Positions 11,486 through 21,960 of a stretch of DNA of 64,000 nt are shown here, piece after piece. Made by a program: the position numbers and the translations under genes. Position 1 is the stretch's first letter; every line of letters begins with the position of its first letter. Source of the DNA: Ichthyophis bannanicus (Eukaryota; Chordata; Amphibia; Gymnophiona; Ichthyophiidae); the NCBI GenBank assembly GCA_033557465.1, contig CM066043.1:115302778-115366777 (forward strand), read 5' to 3'. The notes below the pieces were generated by a model. That model had not been told where the DNA came from, made no database searches, and saw only the letters and a list, made by a program, of their open reading frames with translations.

Positions 11486-12193
11486 ATGCAGGTCTTGTCA
11501 GACAAATCTGATTTTTTTGACTGGGTGACCAGGGAGTTGGACCGAGGGAGAGCCCTAGATGTGGTGTATTTAGATTTCAGTATAGCCTTTGACACTGTTC
11601 CTCACAGGCGACTTATAAATAAACTGAGCACCTTAGGGATGGACCCTAAAGTTACTGCTTGGGTTAGAAATTGGTTGGGTGGGAGGCGACAAAGAGTACA
11701 GGTAAATGGGGCTCACTCTGAGGAGAAGGATGTTACCAGTGGTGTGCCCCAGGGATCTGTCCTTAGTCCGATTCTTTTTAACATCTTTGTTAGTGATATA
11801 GCAGAAGGGCTGTCGGGTAAGGTTTGCCTTTTTGCGGATGATACCAAAATCTGCAATAGAGTAGAAACCCAGGAAGGTATAGATAACATGAGGAGGGATC
11901 TAGCTAAGCTTGAAGAATGGTCTAGAATCTGGCAGCTGGGATTTAATGTTAAAAAATGCAAGGTCATGCATTTGGGCTGCAGCAATCCAAGGGAGCAATA
12001 TAGTATAGGGAGTGAAGTACTTTTGTCCACTAAAGAGTGGGACCTGGGCATGGTTGTGTCTGATGATCTTAAAGTAGTTAAACAGGTAGAAAAGGCAACG
12101 GCAAAAGCTAGAAGGATGCTTGGGTGCATACGGAGAGGAATGGCTAACAGAAAAAAGGAGGTGATAATGCCTCTGTATAAGTCTTTGGTGTGA
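11486..12193 (+). pseudogene. CR1 reverse transcriptase, palm region
   Basis: 235 open codons covering RT motifs A to E. It shows VVYLDFSIAFDTVPH (motif A aspartate), SGVPQGSVLSPILFNIF (motif B), the catalytic box LFADDTKI near 11827-11850, and LEEWSRIWQLGFNV. The frame ends at a TGA (12191-12193) at the position of an arginine in the LVRPHLEY motif; a CpG C-to-T change would explain it. The same frame continues at 12200-12646. Confidence 0.85.
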
Positions 12194-12199
12194 CCTCAT

Positions 12200-12646
12200 T
12201 TGGAGTATAGTGTGCAATTCTGGAGACCGCACCTTCAAAAGGATGTGAACAGGATGGAGTCGGTGCAGAGGGTGGCTACTAAAATGGTTAGTGGTCTTCA
12301 TTATAAAGCATATGAGGACAGACATAAGGATCTTAATATGTACACCTTACAGGAAAGGCGGGATAGAGGTTATATGATTGAGATGTTTAAATACCTCCAT
12401 GGCATAAATGTTCAGGGGGAGAGCCTCTTTCAATTGAAAGCAAGTTCTGCTACAAGGGGACATGGGATGAGCGTGAAGGGGGATAGATTCAGGAGTGATT
12501 TGCGGAAATACTTCTTTACGGAAAGAGTGGTGGATCCGTGGAATAGTCTCCCAGTGGATGTGGTAGAGATGAGGACGGTAACTGACTTTAAAAAAGCATG
12601 GGACAAACACAGACTATCTCTAAAGGAAAAAAGGGGACTGTTGTAG
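12200..12646 (+). pseudogene. CR1 reverse transcriptase, C-terminal end
   Basis: Continuation of the CR1 ORF after the TGA at 12191. It shows MEYSVQFWRPHLQKDVNRME, VQRVATKMVSGL, TRGHGMSVKGDRFRSD, and KYFFTERVVDPWNSLP, ending at the stop at 12646. It is nearly identical in motif content to 6904-6113 on the other strand, so both copies derive from one subfamily. Upstream truncation and the stop make it non-functional. Confidence 0.85.
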
Positions 12647-12713
12647 TTGTTGATATGGAAGGACAGACTAGATAGGCCATATGGTCTTTTCTGTCATCAT
12701 ATTTCTATGTTAA

Positions 12714-12842
12714 CCTTCCATTACCTCAGGTACAAACTTAGATTGTACCCCTCTGGGAACAGGGAAGTGCCTACTGTACTTGAATGTAACTTGCTGTGAT
12801 CTACTACTGCAAAGGCATGAGCTAAATACAAATCAATCAATA
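12714..12842 (+). mobile_element. SINE, 3' part (interrupted)
   Basis: The SINE begun at 11398 resumes with 'accttccattacctcaggta', then 'gattgtacccctctgggaac' and 'gagctaaatacaaatcaatc', ending in (aaat)-like sequence near 12842. This is the common tail used by L2-mobilised SINEs. The join with 11478 across the CR1 gives a continuous SINE. Confidence 0.65.
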
Positions 12843-12844
12843 AA

Positions 12845-13085
12845 TCCTAATATAGATAATGCTCTTATAATTTTTTTAACAATTCTGGTCTCTGTTGCTT
12901 CTTGCAAACATAGTTTTAGCAAGTTGAAGCTTGTAAAGAATTACTTTAGGTCATTGATGGGCCACCAACATTTGTCCAACTTGGCTTTTTGTCTGTTGAG
13001 CATGAACTAGCTGACACTGTCAATTATGACAGTGTCATTGATGATTTTGCTGTTCAGAAAACAAGAAAAGTAATTTTGAAATAAT
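12845..13085 (+). pseudogene. hAT transposase C-terminal dimerisation domain relic
   Basis: The hAT relic resumes after the SINE/CR1 nest with IFLTILVSVASCKHSFSKLK (about 12870-12930), LVKNYFRSLMG and LSNLAFCLLSMNHELADTV (about 12975-13020). This is the hAT dimerisation signature. It is colinear with 9200-11345, which shows that the nest inserted into a pre-existing transposon copy. Confidence 0.75.
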
Positions 13086-13099
13086 TGAGCTGCCAATTG

Positions 13100-13432
13100 G
13101 ACTTATTCTTCTGTTCCTTCTTAGTTTGGTGAGTGAACTTTGGTTCATCATTGATGGAGAAGAAATTGAAATAGTTGATCCAAGTAGGTGAAAGTTGTCA
13201 GCTATCATTAAAGAAATGACAAGCAGTCAAGAAATCCGATGACACATTGCTTTTGTCAGAATGGCTATGAAGGACCTAGACGAGATTCTCAAGAGCAGAG
13301 ATGTCTCTTCCTATACAAAGTTTTAACTTGTTCAAACCATGGTATTTTCAATAACGTCATATGGATGCGAAAGTTGGACAGAGAAAAAGATAGACAGGAA
13401 GAACATCAATGCCTTTGAATTATGGTGCCAGT
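13100..13432 (+). pseudogene. RTE/BovB-like reverse transcriptase C-terminal fragment
   Basis: A decayed stretch reads LWFIIDGEEIEIVD (about 13138), AMKDLDEILKSRD (about 13268), then MVFSITSYGCESWTEKK (13339 on) and NAFELWCQ (to about 13430). The last block resembles the YGCESWT...DAFELWCW signature known from RTE/BovB-type LINE proteins. The clade call rests on that block and is moderate. The fragment ends where the hairpin element at 13434 begins. Confidence 0.55.
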
Positions 13433-13433
13433 C

Positions 13434-13584
13434 AGGTTTTCAGGATATCCACAATGAAAATGCAAGAGATAGATCTACATACAATGGAAGCAGTGCATGC
13501 AGATCCATCTCTTGCACATTCATTGTGGATATCCTGAAAACCTACTGGACTAGGAGTTCCAGAGGACTGGGTTGAGAACCACTG
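13434..13584 (+). mobile_element. Palindromic hAT-like MITE fragment
   Basis: Two 43-bp arms (13434-13476 and 13501-13543) form a near-perfect inverted repeat beginning 'aggttttcaggatatccaca', separated by a 24-bp loop. The sequence then runs to 'ttgagaaccactg' (ending 13584), a hAT-type right terminus. The left terminus is missing. It has the look of a short non-autonomous hAT element. Confidence 0.6.
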
Positions 13585-13609
13585 GTGTATACCATGGACT
13601 GCCCAAAGA

Positions 13610-13830
13610 ACACTGTGTTAAAAAAAATGTTTCCTTTAAGATCTGAAGATGTCCCAGCAATCAAGCAGATCTATTTTGCCAAAACAAGACGTATTATTTT
13701 TTCTCTAGCTGGCCCTCTTGAATGGAACAGGCTTCCCAGCAAATAAAGAGGGATGAGAGATGTAAAATGGTTTCATAAGTAGCTAAAAGCATGGTTTCAA
13801 CAAGCATTTTACCTGGTGGATTAAATAATA
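13610..13830 (+). pseudogene. LINE reverse transcriptase C-terminal scrap (L2-like)
   Basis: A short decayed stretch reads RSEDVPAIKQIYFAKTRR, then AGPLEWNRLPSK and a LKAWFQQAF-like end. The PLEWNRLP plus LKAW-FQQAF pattern matches the extreme C-terminus of L2/jockey-type LINE polyproteins (compare PSLWNALP at 31160 and LKTHLF at 22650). Stops interrupt it. It lies immediately left of DIRS element A. Confidence 0.5.
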
Positions 13831-13878
13831 GCTCCTTAGGGTAGTGCAGTTTCCCTGAAGTATTGAAGGTAACATTTG

Positions 13879-14010
13879 TTCCTTTTCATCACTCCAGTCC
13901 AGTCCCGCACCTCTGGGTAGTGTACCTCTTCCAGCTTGGAGACGGAACATGTCATCTTTTTGATGACACCAGTGTACTTATGCAGCTGGTACTGCCTACC
14001 AGCCCCAGTA
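13879..14010 (+). repeat. DIRS A left inverted terminal repeat
   Basis: It begins about 'ttccttttcatcactccagt' and runs to 'agccccagta'. Its reverse complement is found at 19544-19708. Matches include 'ccagtcccgcacctctggg' and 'cttatgcagctggtactgcc'. The outermost part is also mirrored in the internal region at 19188-19290. Confidence 0.85.
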
Positions 14011-15560
14011 TGCTCAGTCTTCAAGCAGCTGGAGGAGTTAGTGAGCCAGGGTGTTGGACTCACGTAAGGGACAACTAAGGAGATAGGTTTAGGCAGAGTT
14101 TGCTTTTTATTTCTCCTGTTAATGTGCAGGTTTCTTTGTTTTTAAAGGCAGAAGAAAAAAAAATCAGAAGGAACAGAGAGAATCCAGGGGACAACAGGGC
14201 TGAGGGGAGGATATTCCTTCTTCCCCCTCTCCCCCCAGGATTTTAGGGGGGGGGGGAGTTCTGTGGGGGCCTTCCTCAGTCCGAGACTTCTGGTGGCTCC
14301 CGAACCCATTATCGGGTGAGGAGCCACCATGGGGGCTGCAGTTGATTGACAGGAGTGAAAGCTGGCAGCCTCAAGTTGGCCCCCTCAGCCGGGAAGGAAT
14401 GCTGAGAGCGAGAGGTAGAAAAGCTACTCAGCAAAGAGGCTCCAAGGTAAGAGTGGCGGGGAGGAGGGACAACAGGAACCCCTAGCAACCGCCAGAACAT
14501 GAGGAGACAGAGGGCGGCCTGCAGCCGCATATTTGGGAGCCTGCAGCGGTGCAGGAAACTCCCCCTGCTGCGTTTAGGCACAATTTTTTATTTAGGCCCG
14601 CGTGTGCTTTAGCCCGCCCGCCCCCCCCCCCATGTGTTTTGGGTTCCCAGGAAAGGCAGCCACTGGAGAATAAAGCAGGACAGAGCAGCTTCTTCCTAGG
14701 AGACCATTTGCCATTTTTTAAATTTCAATTTCAGTTAATTAGATTAGATTTTATTTTAGTTCAAGTGCTCTGTGCCTGAGCCCATTGGAGGTGCACTGTG
14801 CTAGGGATTCTTTTACGTTCCCGGGTACAGATTAAGGGCATTCCTGGGGAGGGCCCCCAGCCCTTTCCACCATGCTGGGCAGACTGCAGTGCCTGGTACA
14901 GGATGGTATCAAGGGGGGTGAACCCCACTTAATCCATACGCATTCCTTGTGTAATACAGCTCAAAACCTATTCAGTGCACAATGACTTGATGCGGACCCG
15001 TGGAAAAAGCCTAATTAGATATGCCATTGTTGCTGGGCGGATTTCAGAGTGCTGTTGTGCCTGGTCAGGTGATGTAAGTGACAGTTGGTTAAGACGTTGT
15101 GATTTTCTCCTGAAAGGGGTCAGATAAAAAGTCAAAGACAGAAATAAATTAAAGATAAGTGGGGAAAAGGTGCTGCATATAGGTTTGTAGCAGTTACAGT
15201 TTTGTTCTGTGGAAAACAGGAAGTACCTGCATACAAGAAATATATGTAACTAGAAAGATAGTCAGTCAGTGGATAGGAGGCAAATGAAATCCTTCCATCT
15301 GTCTATGGCCAGTGAGTAACCTGACATGATCATCCCTTGTCTCTTAGTCCAGATTACGTACCTATTAAATTTGGAATATTGCTGGTAAGGGAAGCTGTAC
15401 TCCCTTATAGACATTTGTAGTACTTAGAATAAAAACGTAAACTTTACTTGGAGAAGGTGTCAGTTTGATTGGATCAGTGCAAGGTCCATTTCATATCTTT
15501 AAGGTACAACACTGCAGCGCAATCTAAAAAATTCTCAAGATAGGCAATCCCCGATGGGGT
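14011..15560 (+). other. DIRS A leader with an unassigned insertion
   Basis: Between the left repeat and the gag-like region there is no convincing ORF. 14011-14935 is GC-rich leader-like sequence with C and G homopolymers. About 14940-15540 has a different, AT-richer composition without DIRS-like motifs, and gag-like sequence appears on both sides. It is probably an inserted element of unknown family. No termini were identified. Confidence 0.4.
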
Positions 15561-16400
15561 GTGGTCTCGGAGGCAGGCATCTGCCTAGACTGCACGCAAG
15601 AGGCTAAACCATTGGAACATGGCCTGCAGGATGAGATGAGGCAGAAGAATCCCGCCCGGTTGCAAGAGACCCTGGAGACGGGAGGCACCATGTTACCTTC
15701 AACGGATCTGGTCCCCGGTCATTGCCCAGATCATCCACCCCTCAAGCCCTGGGAGCAATAGGGCTACCGGGCAGTTCTCCCCAGAGTTTGTCTTACTTTT
15801 GCATAAGGCGTTTTGCCTACGTCAACAGGACTTGACAAGTGGCTCCTCAGCCCCAAAACACAGGGCTAAGAGAGTGTTAGACGCAAAACAGCACGAGTCA
15901 GGAGCATCTAAGCGGGCTAGAGGCTTTAGTGGAGTGGCAGCAATCGCCATTGTTGGAGGGGCTGGATGGGGAAGACCTTGATGCAGAGCTAGATCTGCAG
16001 GAGTTGGAAGAAGTAGATATCCCAGAGCAGGAGGATCAGGCCCAGAATGTTTGGGTTTTCCGCCAGGAGGAACTACCAGCACTCATTTTTATGCTTATGT
16101 TTATATTTATGCAATTTCTTGATATACTGGGCAGGCGGAAGGGCATCAAAGTGGTTTACAATCACAAAACAGGTACTGATACAATCCCTTGTCCCCAAAG
16201 GGCTCACAATCTATATGCACCTTGGAGACCCTCAAGGCCCTGAATATGCCTGCTAACTTCCCAGCAGAGGAAGAGGCACTGTTCCAGGCAGTGCGGAAAT
16301 CGCAGAAAGTCTTCCTAGTACATGGAGTAGTAGGACAGATGATCCAGGATGAGTGGGATCTGCCAGGGGCGGGTCTTAAAGGGGTGCAATCCATGATGCA
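15561..16400 (+). pseudogene. DIRS A gag-like region (degenerate)
   Basis: Broken frames with gag-like composition. CLDCTQEA near 15570 may be a remnant of the Cys motif. A block about 16240-16400 (NMPANFPAEEEALFQAVRKS, then HLYPLLEQERK) precedes the RT. An L2/SINE tail is inserted at 16085-16225. The gag-to-RT spacer looks shortened compared with elements C, D and H. Confidence 0.5.
16085..16225 (+). repeat. LINE/SINE tail inserted in DIRS A
   Basis: It reads 'tttatgcttatgtttatatt', then 'tcaaagtggtttacaatcac', then 'aagggctcacaatctat'. The 'caaag-tggtttacaa' and 'gctcacaatcta' words are a known LINE 3'-end type. The orientation of the T-rich end suggests a minus-strand insertion; this is inference. 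DIRS sequence is continuous on both sides. Confidence 0.55.
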
Positions 16401-16429
16401 CCTATACCCATTGCTGGAGCAAGAACGAA

Positions 16430-17740
16430 AGCTCCTTCGATCGCCCAAAGTGGACACAGTGGTGTTGGCAGCAGTAGAAGAGACCTTGACTTGTCTCCTG
16501 CAGCTCAGAGCCGTGGAACTGGTTCCGCGAGACCAGTATGTCTGCGGTCGATATGTCACATATTTCATGGTGCCCAAAAAGGAAGGTTCCTTTCGCCTGA
16601 TTCTCAATTTCAAGGGCATGAACTGCTGTCTCCAGGTACCACATTTCCACATGGAAATGCTGCGATCAGTAATAGCAGCGGTAGGAAGTGAAGAGTTTTT
16701 TTGGCATCTCTCAATTTCACGGAGGCGTATCTACACATTCCCATCCATCTAGAACATCAGCAGTTTCTCCGCTTTGTGGTGCCAAGGGGCCATTTCCAGT
16801 TTCAAGTGTTGCCCTTTGGTCTGGCGACCGTCCCCGTACCTTCACCAAGGTCATGGTGGTGGTAGTGGCAGCTCTCTGCAAGAAAGGGGTTCTTATCCAC
16901 CTGTACCTAGACAATTAGCTGATCCAGGCAAAGTCCAGGGACAATAGTAAAAGAACAACAGCACGGATGGGGGAGTTCCTTCAAAGTCTCGGTTCGTGGG
17001 TCAACCTGGCCAAGAGTCAGTTACAGCTGGCCCAGGAGCTAGAGTATTTGGGAGCATGCTTTGATACCCGCATGGGCAGGGTTTGCCTGCCAGATCACCA
17101 GGTGCAGGAGCTACAACAGTGGATACGGCAGTTTCTGAAAATGGCAAGACCATCAGCGTGGCATTATCTACAGGGTTCTAGGAACCATGGCAGCCACTTT
17201 CGAGCTAGTCCCAAGGGCAAGGGCACACATACAATCACTGCAGAGGGCTCTGCTCTGTTGGTGGTCCCATCAGTGTTAACCCCTGTCCCAAGTACTCCCC
17301 TGCCCGTGGAGCACCAGGAGAGCCCTCAGTTGATGGCTGCATTTGGGGAACCCGGAAGGGGGCCATGCTACTCAAGTCCCCAGTGTGGGTTCCGCTGATC
17401 ACCGATGCCAGCCTTTCAGGTTGGATAGCCCATTGTGAAGGATGCTTTGTTCGGAGACAGGAGTCTGTAGGAGGCTCTGTGGCCAATCAACAGGCTCAAG
17501 ATGCAAGCAGTGACCTTGGCACTAGAAAGTTTCGAGCCATGGTTGCAGGGAAAGGTGTTCCAAGTCCTCTCGGACAATGCGACCACAATGGCTTACATCA
17601 ACCAGCAAGGAGGCACAGGCACTGCAGCCCTGGAGGAGGAGGCCAAAAGGCTCTTTGAATGGGCAGAGATTCATCTCCAGGCATCGGCGGCACACGTAGC
17701 AGGAGTCGACAATGTGACAGCAGACTACCTCAGTTGAGTG
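16430..17740 (+). pseudogene. DIRS A reverse transcriptase and RNase H
   Basis: RT starts with LVPRDQ and YFMVPKKEGSFRLILNFKG (about 16514-16620). The frame breaks near 16705. The catalytic box at 16904-16918 reads YLDN followed by a stop, where relatives have YLDDW. RNase H follows: LITDASLSGW (about 17395), a second acidic motif around LALESFEPW (about 17518), LSDNATTMAYINQQGGT (about 17566) and GVDNVTADYLS (about 17710). Both enzymes are broken by frameshifts. Confidence 0.8.
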
Positions 17741-18269
17741 GGCGTGGACCCTGGAGCGTGACAGCTCATTCAGGAGATGTTCGAGCAGGTGGTCCGCTGA
17801 TGGGGCACACCTGTCATGAACCTAATGGTGATGTTCGAATCAGTCAAGGCCTGCCGATTTTTCAGCAGAAGAAGAGAGGATGTCTGAGGGCCTGGATGCT
17901 CTAATTTAGCAGTGGCCTGAAGAGGGTCTTCTCTGTTTTTCTCCCATGGGCGCTCATAGACCAGTTAGTGCAACTGATAGAGGCACCCCAGGGATTAGTA
18001 ATTTTGGTGGCACCAGACTGGCTGATGTGCCTATGGTATGCCGACCTGATTCGGATACTGGCAGATTGGCTGTGGTCACTTCCGGTTCGGAAGGACCTCG
18101 ACGCAGGAGCTGCTTCGCAAGCCCAAGGTAGATCAATAATCACATAAGGCATGGCTCTTGAAAGGGTGAGGTTGAAGAAGAAAGGATATTCAGGCTCGGT
18201 GATAATGACCTTGCTACAGGGCCAGAGGAGGTCTACAAACCTGGCGTGTGTCCGCGTATGGTGCATCTT

Positions 18270-19135
18270 TGAATCGTGCCTCAGTCCTGGACATCTTGGC
18301 GTTCTTGCAATCTGATCTTGATAAGGGTCTGCCAGTTCCTTGAGGATGCAACTGGCAGCGATTTCTGGTTATCGTGGGAAGGTCCTCGGGGTGCCATTGG
18401 GTACACACCCAGACGTGCTGAGCTTTCTAAGGGCGGTGACCCACCTCCGTCTACCGAAGAGGGCAGTGGTTCCACCTTGGGATCTCAATCTGGTGCTGAT
18501 GGCACTGTCTGGGGAATCCTTTGAGACATTAAGTCAAACTTCCCTGAAGGATTTGACTCTGCAAATGGTATTCCTGGTAGCGATTTGCTCGGCACGCAGG
18601 ATTTCGGAGCTTCAGACCCTGTCGTGCCAGGAACCATTCCTTTCCTTCTCCAAGGAGAAAGTGGTCCTATGCCCAGTACCTTTATTTTTGCCCAAGGTGG
18701 TGTCAGCATTTCATGTAAATCAGGCCATTTCCTTACCAGCTCTGGCAAGCACAGATGTGGGCAAAAGTGGATATGGGTCCTGCCACTCCACAGCTATGCC
18801 ACCTGGATGGTAAAAGAGACCTGCAAAGGTATGTGGAAAGGGCATTGTCCTTTCAGAGATCAGACCGTCTGTTGGTTGTTTGGTGGGCCATGCAAAAGTG
18901 AGGCGCCAGCTAAGGCCTCCATTTCCAGATGGATCAAGGAGGCAATCATGTTGGCATACATTTTGAAGGGTAAAGCAGTGCCGGTGGGGTTGCGGGTGCA
19001 TTCCACGAGGGCTCAGGCAGCCTCATTGGCAGAGTATAGTTTAGTTCTGCCGGTGGAGATCTGTAGGGCGGCATACTTTCTCTGAGCATTTTTGCCTGGA
19101 TGACCAGACGGCGAGGGCACTCGTTTCGGATCGGC
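18270..19135 (+). pseudogene. DIRS A tyrosine recombinase
   Basis: The box with the first catalytic arginine reads CSARRISELQTLSC (about 18582-18622), followed by KVVLCPVPLFLPKVV (about 18658). The HxxR box appears as VHSTRAQAASLAE (about 18997-19035). The region expected to hold the catalytic tyrosine is disrupted by a frameshift and stop at about 19080. Layout matches DIRS-1 recombinases, which share the lambda-integrase fold. It is not functional. Confidence 0.8.
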
Positions 19136-19187
19136 AGTGCTTCAGGATGGTTGTGAGGGTCCCTCCTGTTACTTTAACTGCTCTGAT

Positions 19188-19290
19188 ACATCCCAGAGGT
19201 GCGGGACTGGACTGGAGGGACGATAAGGAAAGAGAAATTAGACTTACCTGCTAATTGTTGTTCCTTGAGGAACTCCAGTCCAGTCCTGGA
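19188..19290 (+). repeat. DIRS A internal complementary region
   Basis: Left half: 'cccagaggtgcgggactgga' followed by 'ggagggacgataaggaa', the reverse complement of the element's left end. Right half: 'gaaattagacttacctgcta' followed by 'attgttgttccttgaggaac', the reverse complement of the right end (19660-19708). This is the DIRS-1 internal complementary region, thought to template joining of the two cDNA ends into a circle. Confidence 0.85.
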
Positions 19291-19543
19291 ACCATCCCTG
19301 AGTGCTTTCTGTGATAATCTGAAGCTGGTTTCCTTAGTGGAGAAAGTGGCCAGGGGGAGCCAAGGAGGGGGGGGGGGGACCTGAAAAGCTGTCAGTTGCT
19401 TGCTTCCCACCAGTTGGTGTTGCTCAGGTGCTCAACAGGTAGGCCTCCCCATCCTGGAAGGGGATACAGGTTTATTTAGACGTAGACATGTTTTTTGCAT
19501 GTTTAACTACTTATTGCTCATCTGAGTCTGCTTTGTCAATAGG

Positions 19544-19708
19544 TACTGGGGCTAGTAGGTGGTGCCAGCTGCATAAGTACACTAGTGTCACCAAAAAGAT
19601 GACATGCTCAGTCTCCAAGCTCCTGCAAGAGGTACACTACCCAGAGGTGCGGGACTGAACTGGAATTTCTCAAGGAACAACAATTAGCAGGTAAGTCTAA
19701 TTTCTCTT
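19544..19708 (+). repeat. DIRS A right inverted terminal repeat
   Basis: It runs from 'tactggggctagtaggtggt' to 'gcaggtaagtctaatttctc', and is the reverse complement of 13891-14010 over most of its length. The outer about 45 bp has its complement only in the internal region at 19188-19290, as expected for a DIRS split-end design. Confidence 0.85.
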
Positions 19709-20156
19709 TTTGTTTTATGATGTTTTGGTTTCCTTTGTCTAAATTATTGTTCTGAAAATTAATTTGGAAGCCACTAAGATTTTGGAAAGTGACATATCAA
19801 TGCTTTTAAATGAATAAATACATACAATACACAACTGACAAAAATTTGATGTCATGGGGAGCCACAGATTTGCAAGTTGATATGGCCCTAGGTGAGAGGA
19901 CTGGCGAGAGAGAGAGAGAGAGATGGTGGGCATGGCATATGGCAAGGAGATGAGTGAGAGGAGGATGGTGATTACTGAGCATGGATATGCAGTAATGGGG
20001 AGTGGGTGAAAGACTGAAGAGAATAAGATGCTAGCAAAGGAGTGAGACAGGATATAGGAGAGCTGGGGAGGAAAAAAAATGGAGGAAAGAGCAAAAGAGG
20101 AAAGATCTATATGTTAGTGGCAGATGTAGAGAGAGAATAGAAAAATAGAAATAGAA
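19709..20156. other. Intergenic; no gene recognised
   Basis: AT- and GA-rich sequence with a (GA)n run at about 19906-19922. No coding motif or repeat boundary was identified. Confidence 0.5.
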
Positions 20157-20365
20157 AGCAGAGCTTTACCCAACACCACAAAAAATTCCCCTTTTGCAAT
20201 ACAGCACCAGAAAAAGAAATTAGCTACTGTATGGCTTTTAAATACAAGCTCGCTGCCCTAGAGTTCTTAAAGGAGTTTTGGTCTTCATTTTTAATAGCTA
20301 AATTTCTTTTTCTAGTGCTGTATTGCAAAAGGGAAATGTTTTATGGTGTTGGGTAAAGTTCTGCT
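20157..20365 (+). mobile_element. Foldback MITE
   Basis: Two arms of about 70 bp (20157-20225 and 20295-20365) are inverted copies beginning 'agcagagctttacccaacac' and ending 'gttgggtaaagttctgct', around a loop of about 70 bp. It is non-coding and shaped like a miniature DNA transposon. I could not identify a target-site duplication, so the superfamily is not assigned. Confidence 0.65.
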
Positions 20366-20628
20366 GTTATTTAATTTCTTTAAAAGTATTTATGTCCCAC
20401 TTTATCCTTGAATCAAAAGCGGATTTCACTGCAAACCAATCCAAGTAGGGTAGTGTGGGTGTGTCAGCATGCAGTGGCTGTGAATTTAGTGTTCATGAGC
20501 GTGTGGATGGGTAAATCTTGAATTGGGGTGCAATATATACAGGTTGAGCTATCTACATTGGGCTATATACAATTTACTGAGAGTAATATGATTTGATGTT
20601 GTGGATGTCATTTCTAGTGTAATTCGTT

Positions 20629-21960
20629 TCATGGTGTGGTTAGGGTGGATTGGTGGTCTTCATTGAATTGTTCAATGAATAGGGTGGTTTTGAGTAGCTT
20701 CCGGAAATCCTTTATATCTGTTGTTGATTTTAGGTTATCTGGGAGGACATTCCAAATAGCAGGGGCAGCAAGAGAGAAGGCTCGCATGGATGTGGATTTG
20801 TTTGTTCTTGTGAATAGAGTAGGTGTTGGTATATTGTTTTTGGTGCTGTTTCTGCCTGGTGTTTTGGTTCCAATGAGTTCCTGTAATATTTCTGCTGAGA
20901 TGTTGTTTTTAATTTTGAAGCTGGTGAGCGCTGATTTATATTTTGCCTGTGAGGAAATTGGTAGCCAGTGTAGGTCTTGTAGTATTGGAGTTATATGGTC
21001 TTGTATTGAAGCACTAGTGATAATGCAGGCAGCAGTGTTCTGGACTATTTGTAGGGGGCAGGTGGTTTGTTTAGATAGACCTTGGAATAGTACATTACAA
21101 TAGTCCAGCAGCAGTGTAATGATGGCCTGGCACACTGTACAGAAATGTTCTTTATTGAAGAGGAGTTTTAGTCTCCAGAATGTTGTGAGTTTGAAGAAGG
21201 CTGTTCTGGATATCTTTGTCTTTTATTGTAATTGATGTATCGGATATGTTAATAGCAATAGGAGGAATGAATGAGGAGTCTCTCGTGATAATTGCTTCAG
21301 TCTTTTTTTATGTTGATATTTAGGTTGTTAGTTAGCCAGGTTGTTATTTCTTGAATGCATGTTGATATTTTGGTATATAGTCTGGGGAGTCCAGTTGAAT
21401 AGGGGTATATGCCATGTCGTCATCATATATGGCGTATTGTATCTTGTATTTGTTAAATATTTTGCATAGGGGTTGAAGAGGAGAGCTGATAAAGCTGAGC
21501 CTTGAGGAACTCCTTGTGTGGTCTTGAAGGGTTCTGAGGTGAGGTTCCCAGATTTTACTCTCTGGTGTCTATTTTCAAGGTATGATTGGAACCATTTTAT
21601 TGTGGTATCTTGTAGTCCAATCTCTGTTAGTTGCTTCAGTAGGATGTGATGGGAAACTGTGCCGAATGTCGCTGATATAGCAATAAATATTAATAGGAAG
21701 CCCTGCTTCATCTTGTCTATTCCTTTTATTATGCTATTGAATAGATGTATGAGTAGTGTCTCAACACCATGTTTTGGATAGAATCCGTGCTGGCGGGTAT
21801 CTAGTGGGGTGAATTCGTCAATGTGATCTTGGAGCTGGTCTCTGTACAATTTTTTCAGTTATGTTAGCCAGGAATGGGAGGCTGGATATTGGGCAGTAGG
21901 TTGATGGGTCGGTAATGTTGGATGAAGTAGATTTAGGAATGGGGTGGATAGTAAATTCAA
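20629..21960 (-). pseudogene. L2-like reverse transcriptase, C-terminal half
   Basis: Pieces 21960-21850 (EFTIHPIPKSTSSN), 21849-21328 and 21135-20629. They show an AISATFGTVSHHILLKQL-type motif A in which the usual motif A aspartates are lost (TFGTVSH against AFDTVDH), QGVPQGSALSALLFNPY motif B, LDYCNVLFQGL, QNTAACIIT, DHITPILQDLHWLPI and LPDNLKSTTDIKDFRKLLKT. Frameshifts lie between the pieces. Inactive. Confidence 0.75.

Larger units (their letters stand above)
11480..12713 (+). mobile_element. CR1 LINE inserted in a SINE
   Basis: A plus-strand 5'-truncated CR1 of the same subfamily as the copy at 6072-6928. It ends with 'atggtcttttctgtcatcat' and 'atttctatgtt' at 12680-12712. It begins inside the RT domain. 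The SINE it interrupts is recognisable on both sides, so this is the youngest of three nested insertions here. Confidence 0.85.
13879..19708 (+). mobile_element. DIRS retrotransposon A, full length, decayed
   Basis: A complete plus-strand DIRS element: inverted terminal repeats at both ends, gag-like region, RT, RNase H, tyrosine recombinase and an internal complementary region. DIRS elements copy RNA to DNA and integrate through a tyrosine recombinase, so no target-site duplication is expected and none is seen. Its terminal repeats differ in sequence from those of elements B-D, G and H, so it is a separate family. Frameshifts, stops and two internal insertions (14940-15540, 16085-16225) make it inactive. 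Confidence 0.85.

Noticed and set aside
20636..21103. 155-codon plus-strand open frame
   Set aside because: Antisense shadow of the L2-like reverse transcriptase on the minus strand. The minus frame carries the RT motifs.
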